From Bryobacterales bacterium (GTDB lineage Bacteria; Cyanobacteriota; Vampirovibrionia; Obscuribacterales; Obscuribacteraceae): a DNA stretch of 9,970 nt. The position numbers and the translations under genes are program-made. The stretch is from NCBI GenBank assembly GCA_903970295.1, contig CAJCHQ010000571.1, positions 1 to 9,970 of the forward strand, read 5' to 3'. The number at the start of each line of letters is the position of its first letter. Position 1 is the stretch's first letter. The notes beneath the pieces were generated by a model, which did no database searches, was not told where the DNA came from, and saw only the letters and a list, made by a program, of their open reading frames with translations. Shown here in pieces: positions 6,476 to 9,970 of the stretch.

Positions 6476-7282
6476 TTAGTCATGTTGACCGGCGGCAGTT
6501 TTGGCAGCGTCTTCGAGATATGCCACCACCTTATGCAGCAGCTCGCGCTGCAAAGCGCCGGCAGGCAGCGGCTGATCAGAGGGTTGTCCGAGCTGAGATT
6601 GTAGATCCCACTCGGCCAAAAGTGGCAGCGTAACCTGGTTCACCTCGATGACATATGTGTGCAGGTTACTCATGTCGGCAAGTGGTGCGATCAGCTGATC
6701 GTATTCCGTCTGATGAACAGGCAGTGCAACCAAATCATCTTTGACAGCGTCCATTGCCCGGTCGTAATTCGTTTGTGCTGTGCTGACCGCGTCATCATTT
6801 GCCGACTGCAAGTCTGACCAGGCTGAATTAAGGTCTTGTCCGGCTTTCAGGAATGCTGTTGCTAGTGGCAGCAAGTCAGACGGGCCAGCGCCTTTCAGGC
6901 GCGAGTCGATGTAGCGCTGCTGGCACTGCTTGACTGCCGCCGCTGCAGCTTTGACGAGCGAAACCTGTTTGTTTTCGAGGGTATAGATCTGCAGGAGACT
7001 GTCTACAGAATTGCGTAAAGTAACTTTGTCTATCTGGTAGCGAGCCTCTTTCTCCGCCTTTCTGTCTGCTTCGCTGCGCTTTTGTTGTGCCGGGCTGATC
7101 ACGTTGCCAGGTCCGGCGATATCGTCGATCGAAAGCGGGCGCAGTGCCTTTGGCGCGCTCGCGGCTGGCTGGGAACCGGTGACTCGCGTTTGATCTGCAT
7201 TTGAGTGCAGGGGCACCAGAACCACAAGCAGACCTAAAGCTAGAGCGAGAATGTGCGGTGCGTTGGTCGATGTGCGCGTCAT
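6476..7282 (-). CDS. Exported alpha-helical protein of unknown function
   Basis: A 268-residue protein. AGGA seven bases before ATG 7282 supports the start. Residues 1-29 form a signal peptide (basic start, hydrophobic LALALGLLVVLVPL core, HSNADQ exit). A Pro/Ala-rich linker to about 65 precedes a charged helical stretch (QKRSEADRKAEKEARYQIDK at 67-86) and a mostly helical remainder with Ala/Gln/Asp-rich heptad-like segments to the C-terminus. There is a single cysteine (C120) and no lipobox. I do not recognise the family. It follows the AIM24 gene by 63 bases on the same strand, so the two are probably one operon. It is likely periplasmic or secreted, perhaps a coiled-coil bundle. Confidence 0.75.
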   Translation of the reverse strand: MTRTSTNAPHILALALGLLVVLVPLHSNADQTRVTGSQPAASAPKALRPLSIDDIAGPGNVISPAQQKRSEADRKAEKEARYQIDKVTLRNSVDSLLQIYTLENKQVSLVKAAAAAVKQCQQRYIDSRLKGAGPSDLLPLATAFLKAGQDLNSAWSDLQSANDDAVSTAQTNYDRAMDAVKDDLVALPVHQTEYDQLIAPLADMSNLHTYVIEVNQVTLPLLAEWDLQSQLGQPSDQPLPAGALQRELLHKVVAYLEDAAKTAAGQHD

Positions 7283-7345
7283 GGTGTTTTCCTAAATTGG
7301 TTGTATTTCGGTGTCTCAAGTGCAAGAGCCGATTGCTACGCTAGA

Positions 7346-8242
7346 TCAGCTGCTGCCCCAATCCTTGAGCAGCTCGCTGCCAATGCCTAGTGCTCCTCCC
7401 AGAGCGTCGCCGGCCACTTGCGTGCCCGAGTCTGGCTGTCGAGCATCGCCTATGTGTTTGGCAATTTCCTCCGCCAGTATGGCTATTGGCATGCTCTGCA
7501 ACTGCACCTTGCCGGGGCCGGTGAGGACCGCATAGAAGACGCCGTTGCCGCCGAACATCAGATTCTTGACGCCGGCGACCAATTCGATGCCGAAGCTTAC
7601 ACTTGGATCTTGAATGCCGACGTGACCGACGTGAACACGCAGTCGTTCGCCAACGCCCAGTGTTTTTTCGACGACCTCGCCGGACATGTCGAGGAAGACA
7701 GTGCCGGGACCGGTCACCTTCTGCATGATGAAGCCTTCGCCACCAAATAGGCCGGCGCCGAATTGTTTGCGAAAGTAGAGATCAAGCGTCACCGAGGCTG
7801 TCGCGCAGAGAAAAGTCTCTTTGCGGCAGATCAGGCTTTCTCCTGCCATTAGTTCGCGGACGAGGATGGTGCCTGGGAAACGTGGATTGAACCCGACGAG
7901 ACCGGGAGCGCCCTCTGCCCAGAAAACATTTTGAAAGAACGAGCCGCCGGTCAGCACGCGCTTTGCAGCATTCAGGAACCCGCCGAAAAAGCTGCTGCTC
8001 TGCTGCCCGCCGACGCTCATGCGTGTGTCGGTTCTGATCGGGTCGCTCATCCAGCCTAGTGCGTGGGTTTGGCTGTACATGCTGTCACCCGGTTGCAAGA
8101 GCAGTTCGAGTGTTGGAAAGACCGTACCGTGTATTTTGTGTTGCATGCTTAGAACTTTCCCTTGTGAGAGTAAGACCTCGTTGTGACTCTCGTTGTTGAC
8201 TAGCGGTCCGAGTTTGGTTACATACTCGTCCGCGTTCGACAT
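7346..8242 (-). CDS. AIM24 / TIGR00266 family protein
   Basis: A 298-residue protein from ATG 8242 (MSNADEYVTKLG). An in-frame TTG at 8278 would add 12 residues and is less likely. The family has a beta-rich barrel fold repeated along the chain and is known in bacteria and, as AIM24, in mitochondria where it affects inner-membrane organisation; the bacterial role is unsettled. Family landmarks appear in order: LLLQPGDSMYSQTHALGWM near 55-75, an FFGGFLNAAKRVLTGGSFF loop near 87-105, APGLVGFNPRFPGTILV, then LFGGEGFIMQKVTGPGTVFL near 185-205, and a final GVFYAVLTGPGKVQLQSMP. A 50-residue Gly/Ala-rich helical tail follows. No signal peptide, so it is probably cytosolic or membrane-associated. It leads a likely operon with the exported helical protein. 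Confidence 0.9.
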   Translation of the reverse strand: MSNADEYVTKLGPLVNNESHNEVLLSQGKVLSMQHKIHGTVFPTLELLLQPGDSMYSQTHALGWMSDPIRTDTRMSVGGQQSSSFFGGFLNAAKRVLTGGSFFQNVFWAEGAPGLVGFNPRFPGTILVRELMAGESLICRKETFLCATASVTLDLYFRKQFGAGLFGGEGFIMQKVTGPGTVFLDMSGEVVEKTLGVGERLRVHVGHVGIQDPSVSFGIELVAGVKNLMFGGNGVFYAVLTGPGKVQLQSMPIAILAEEIAKHIGDARQPDSGTQVAGDALGGALGIGSELLKDWGSS

Positions 8243-8660
8243 TCCGGCTGTTTCTCGAGACAAGAAAGCCAAGATCAATCGTGAGCTTCATGCTCAGGAA
8301 AATCTCGACTTGGCTTGGGCTAGGTTAGGGTTTTGGATTTCTCTCGATGAAGGAAACAAACAGAACGCTTGGAACATATCAATGTCTGAAGTTAATTGGT
8401 TCGATAGATGTGTAAATGTTGTTCAGTTCATAGCTGGCAGTAGAATTGTTGTTTTCGATTTGTCTTAATGAGGCTGAAATTTCAGTTTGTGGACTAGTTC
8501 GAAGCCGCTAGCGCAGCTGTGCACGGGTCCGGGCGCTTGGCAAGCCGTTCGGCTTTGTCCAATGACCCCGAAATGACCCGCTTTCCAAGTAGATTTACCA
8601 ACCAACTGGACTGCGGAGCTATGGCAGTCCGCATAGTCAATGACCTTCTGGCTGAGAAAA
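8243..8660. other. Divergent intergenic region, about 418 bases
   Basis: Lies between the AIM24 start (8242, -) and the SGNH hydrolase start (8661, +). It must contain promoters for both, but none stands out by eye. It holds a perfect 12-bp palindrome, CTGAAATTTCAG, at 8474-8485 and a hairpin pair at 8608-8633. A plus-strand open frame (8193-8468) crosses it, but half of that frame is antisense to the AIM24 gene and it has no good ribosome site, so I do not call a gene. Confidence 0.55.
8608..8633 (+). promoter_or_regulatory. Mutually exclusive hairpins in the hydrolase leader
   Basis: GGACTGC (8608-8614) pairs with GCAGTCC (8624-8630); TGCGGA (8612-8617) can instead pair with TCCGCA (8628-8633). 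The two stems overlap and cannot form together. They end 27 bases before ATG 8661. Each is short, so a regulatory role is only a possibility. Confidence 0.3.
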
Positions 8661-9458
8661 ATGGATAAGCATTTAGGGTCACCTGGTGGCAGCAAAATAA
8701 GCTTCGACACCGGGCAAGATTTAGATTTCACCCAGATCATTACCGAATTATCTGCGCCGAAGCTGGACACTAAGCTGTCATTGCCCGCTTTGAATGCGGA
8801 AGAGCTAAGAAAATTGGCAATCAAAGCTCAGCCCCCAACTTTGCCCCCTGATTGGAGTGAGAAACATTCAGCTCTTGTCGCGAAAGCCGCGCACACGCAA
8901 TCGCAATTGCAATTCTTTGGCGATTCGATTACTGAGTATATCGACAACGGAAACTTGCAAGCTTTCGAACGCAATTTTTCGGCTCTGCATCCTGCTGCTT
9001 TTGGCATCGCCGGCGATACCACAACTGGACTGCTCAAACGACTGAACGATGGTGAACTAGGTGGGCATCCCAGTGAAATTGTGATCTTGATAGGCACGAA
9101 TGACCTTGCTACAGCTGAAACGGCGCACGAAATTTCGTTGAACATTGCTGATATCGCCCTGACGGTGCGTCTGCACGAACCGCAGGCGAAGATTCTTCTG
9201 ATGGGTTTACTGCCTCGCTATGCGCCTGACGATCCCCTAAGAAGTATGGAAATGGTTAAACTGGAAGCCGTGAACAAAGAAATAGCTCAACTGGCTGATG
9301 GCGACAAGATCAGATATGTTGATATCGGCGACAAGTTTGAAGACCCAAACGGCTTTGTCAGGCAGGATTTGCTTCCCGACTTCCTGCACCCTGATCGCGC
9401 CGGTTACGAATTATGGTCTGACGCAATTAGACCGCTGATCGAAGAGACGCAAAAGTGA
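8661..9458 (+). CDS. SGNH/GDSL-family hydrolase, PAF-acetylhydrolase-like
   Basis: A 265-residue esterase or lipase of the SGNH superfamily. ATG 8661 is preferred over ATG 8640 because GAG four bases upstream is the only ribosome-site-like element; the choice is uncertain. Residues 1-60 are an unassigned N-terminal extension with no signal peptide. WSEKHSALVAKA (65-76) precedes block I FFGDSITE (85-92), with Ser89 as nucleophile. Block II is GIAGDTTTGLLKRL (115-128), block III GTND (145-148), and block V DFLHP (240-244), with Asp240 and His243 completing the triad. All four SGNH blocks are intact, so it should be active. The order and spacing resemble platelet-activating-factor acetylhydrolase-type enzymes. 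It is probably cytosolic and acts on an acyl or acetyl ester; the substrate cannot be told. Single gene, divergent from AIM24. Confidence 0.9.
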   Translation: MDKHLGSPGGSKISFDTGQDLDFTQIITELSAPKLDTKLSLPALNAEELRKLAIKAQPPTLPPDWSEKHSALVAKAAHTQSQLQFFGDSITEYIDNGNLQAFERNFSALHPAAFGIAGDTTTGLLKRLNDGELGGHPSEIVILIGTNDLATAETAHEISLNIADIALTVRLHEPQAKILLMGLLPRYAPDDPLRSMEMVKLEAVNKEIAQLADGDKIRYVDIGDKFEDPNGFVRQDLLPDFLHPDRAGYELWSDAIRPLIEETQK

Positions 9459-9561
9459 GGTCTGTTAAAGAGGATAAATAGCTCGGGCCGGTAATCTTGG
9501 GATTAGCTGCAAAGTTATAAGAAAAAACGGTCGGCTTTTAGGACATGCTGGGCGCAGGGCT

Positions 9562-9579
9562 GTACGACTTATATCGTAC
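9562..9579. repeat. Short perfect inverted repeat
   Basis: GTACGA-cttata-TCGTAC, a 6-bp stem with a 6-base loop, 104 bases after the hydrolase stop. No T-run follows. It could be a small operator or part of the 3' end of the hydrolase transcript. Confidence 0.35.
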
Positions 9580-9614
9580 TAAAGAATATAAAATGACGTG
9601 GGGTTAGAAAAATG

Positions 9615-9675
9615 GCTAGGAAGCGACGCAACTTTTAACAGCTAAGTAGGAGTGTCAAAGTTGCGTCGCTTTAGC
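9615..9675 (-). terminator. Intrinsic-type terminator of the small membrane protein gene
   Basis: AAGCGACGCAACTTT (9621-9635) and AAAGTTGCGTCGCTT (9657-9671) form a perfect 15-bp stem with a 21-base loop. GCTA (9615-9618) and TAGC (9672-9675) extend it across a two-base bulge. It starts four bases after the stop at 9680 in the minus direction, and CATTTTTC follows the stem on that strand, as an intrinsic terminator needs. It may also stop plus-strand transcription from the hydrolase gene. Confidence 0.7.
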
Positions 9676-9679
9676 AGAT

Positions 9680-9934
9680 CTAGTCTGTCTCTCGGGCGTT
9701 ACTGTCTCTGACGCTGATCGCCCACATGAGCGCGATGAACGCGATTATCAGCGCGTCTGAGGCGAGGGCAAATACTCTGAGCGCGATCATGGCGTTGCAG
9801 GTGATTAGAACGGTGAGAACAAGTGCAGTCGCGAGCAGAGCCGCCGCGCTGTGCGGAGCGTCTTCCCCTGAGAGGAAAATCTTTACCACGATGGCTGCGC
9901 ATGCCAGACCGACAAGAATATTGAGAAGAAGCAT
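9680..9934 (-). CDS. Small membrane protein with three predicted helices
   Basis: An 84-residue protein. AGGG six bases before ATG 9934 supports the start. Almost the whole chain is hydrophobic: segments at about 1-21 (LLLNILVGLACAAIVVKIFL), 30-50 (AAALLATALVLTVLITCNAM) and 53-74 (VFALASDALIIAFIALMWAI) would span the membrane three times. A short charged loop (SGEDAPH) lies between the first two, and a charged C-terminus (RDSNARETD) follows the third. I do not recognise the family. A terminator follows directly. Confidence 0.72.
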   Translation of the reverse strand: MLLLNILVGLACAAIVVKIFLSGEDAPHSAAALLATALVLTVLITCNAMIALRVFALASDALIIAFIALMWAISVRDSNARETD

Positions 9935-9952
9935 GAGATTCCCTTTCGGCTG

Positions 9953-9970
9953 TTGTGGTTGTGGTTGTGG
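9953..9970. repeat. TTGTGG tandem repeat running off the window
   Basis: Three exact copies of TTGTGG fill 9953-9970 and may continue past the edge. They lie upstream of the small membrane protein gene, 18 bases before its ATG. Confidence 0.6.

Noticed and set aside
8193..8468. Plus-strand frame of 91 residues extending past the AIM24 start
   Set aside because: The first quarter is antisense to the AIM24 gene, no ribosome site precedes it, and the remainder has no recognisable features.
9459..9600. Possible tRNA or small RNA in the hydrolase 3' region
   Set aside because: The only structure is a 6-bp hairpin at 9562-9579; no cloverleaf, CCA end or promoter could be found.
1..9970. Defence system, prophage, transposon or CRISPR locus
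   Set aside because: No nuclease, helicase, integrase, transposase, terminal inverted repeats or spacer array is visible; the repeats seen are short and local.

Overview
The window reads as chromosomal DNA of a bacterium with a two-membrane (Gram-negative type) envelope. It is of mixed base composition, roughly half GC by eye. The envelope inference rests on an RND-type periplasmic adaptor and several proteins with export signals. No rRNA, tRNA, CRISPR array, transposase, integrase or clear phage module is visible. Taxonomy cannot be settled from the sequence. The mix (RND adaptor, AIM24 protein, DCC-like protein, lineage-type PDZ proteins) would suit a deep-branching environmental group such as Obscuribacterales/Melainabacteria, but that is a guess.

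Layout, left to right. (1) 1-1625 (-) is the 5' part of an RND efflux adaptor gene (AcrA/MdtA type), cut by the left edge; its C-terminal end is an unusual Gly/Ser/Asn-rich tail encoded by degenerate repeats. (2) A divergent intergenic region with a strong hairpin leads to 1824-2690 (+), a short MurF-like Mur-ligase relative with the ATP-binding loop destroyed and no C-terminal domain. (3) Three minus-strand genes follow, in transcription order: two exported proteins with related C-terminal PDZ-like domains (5050-4157 and 4079-3096), then a small four-cysteine protein of the VVA0879 type (2993-2697) that converges on the MurF-like gene. (4) A divergent pair at 5244-5636 (-) and 5784-6122 (+) encodes a DCC-family-like protein lacking one of the two motif cysteines and an unknown 112-residue protein; the region between them holds overlapping AT-rich dyads. 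(5) A 353-base convergent gap carries a large hairpin with two alternative pairings. (6) A probable two-gene minus operon follows: an AIM24/TIGR00266 protein (8242-7346), then an exported helical protein (7282-6476). (7) 8661-9458 (+) is a cytoplasmic SGNH/GDSL hydrolase resembling platelet-activating-factor acetylhydrolase-type enzymes. (8) A 15-bp perfect inverted repeat ends a small three-helix membrane protein gene (9934-9680, -). The window closes in a TTGTGG tandem repeat.

No single pathway ties the genes together. The shared theme is the cell envelope: efflux, exported PDZ proteins, a peptidoglycan-ligase relative, and secreted or membrane small proteins. The points most worth pursuing are the inactive-looking MurF relative and the paired exported PDZ paralogues with a shared motif after the PDZ fold.
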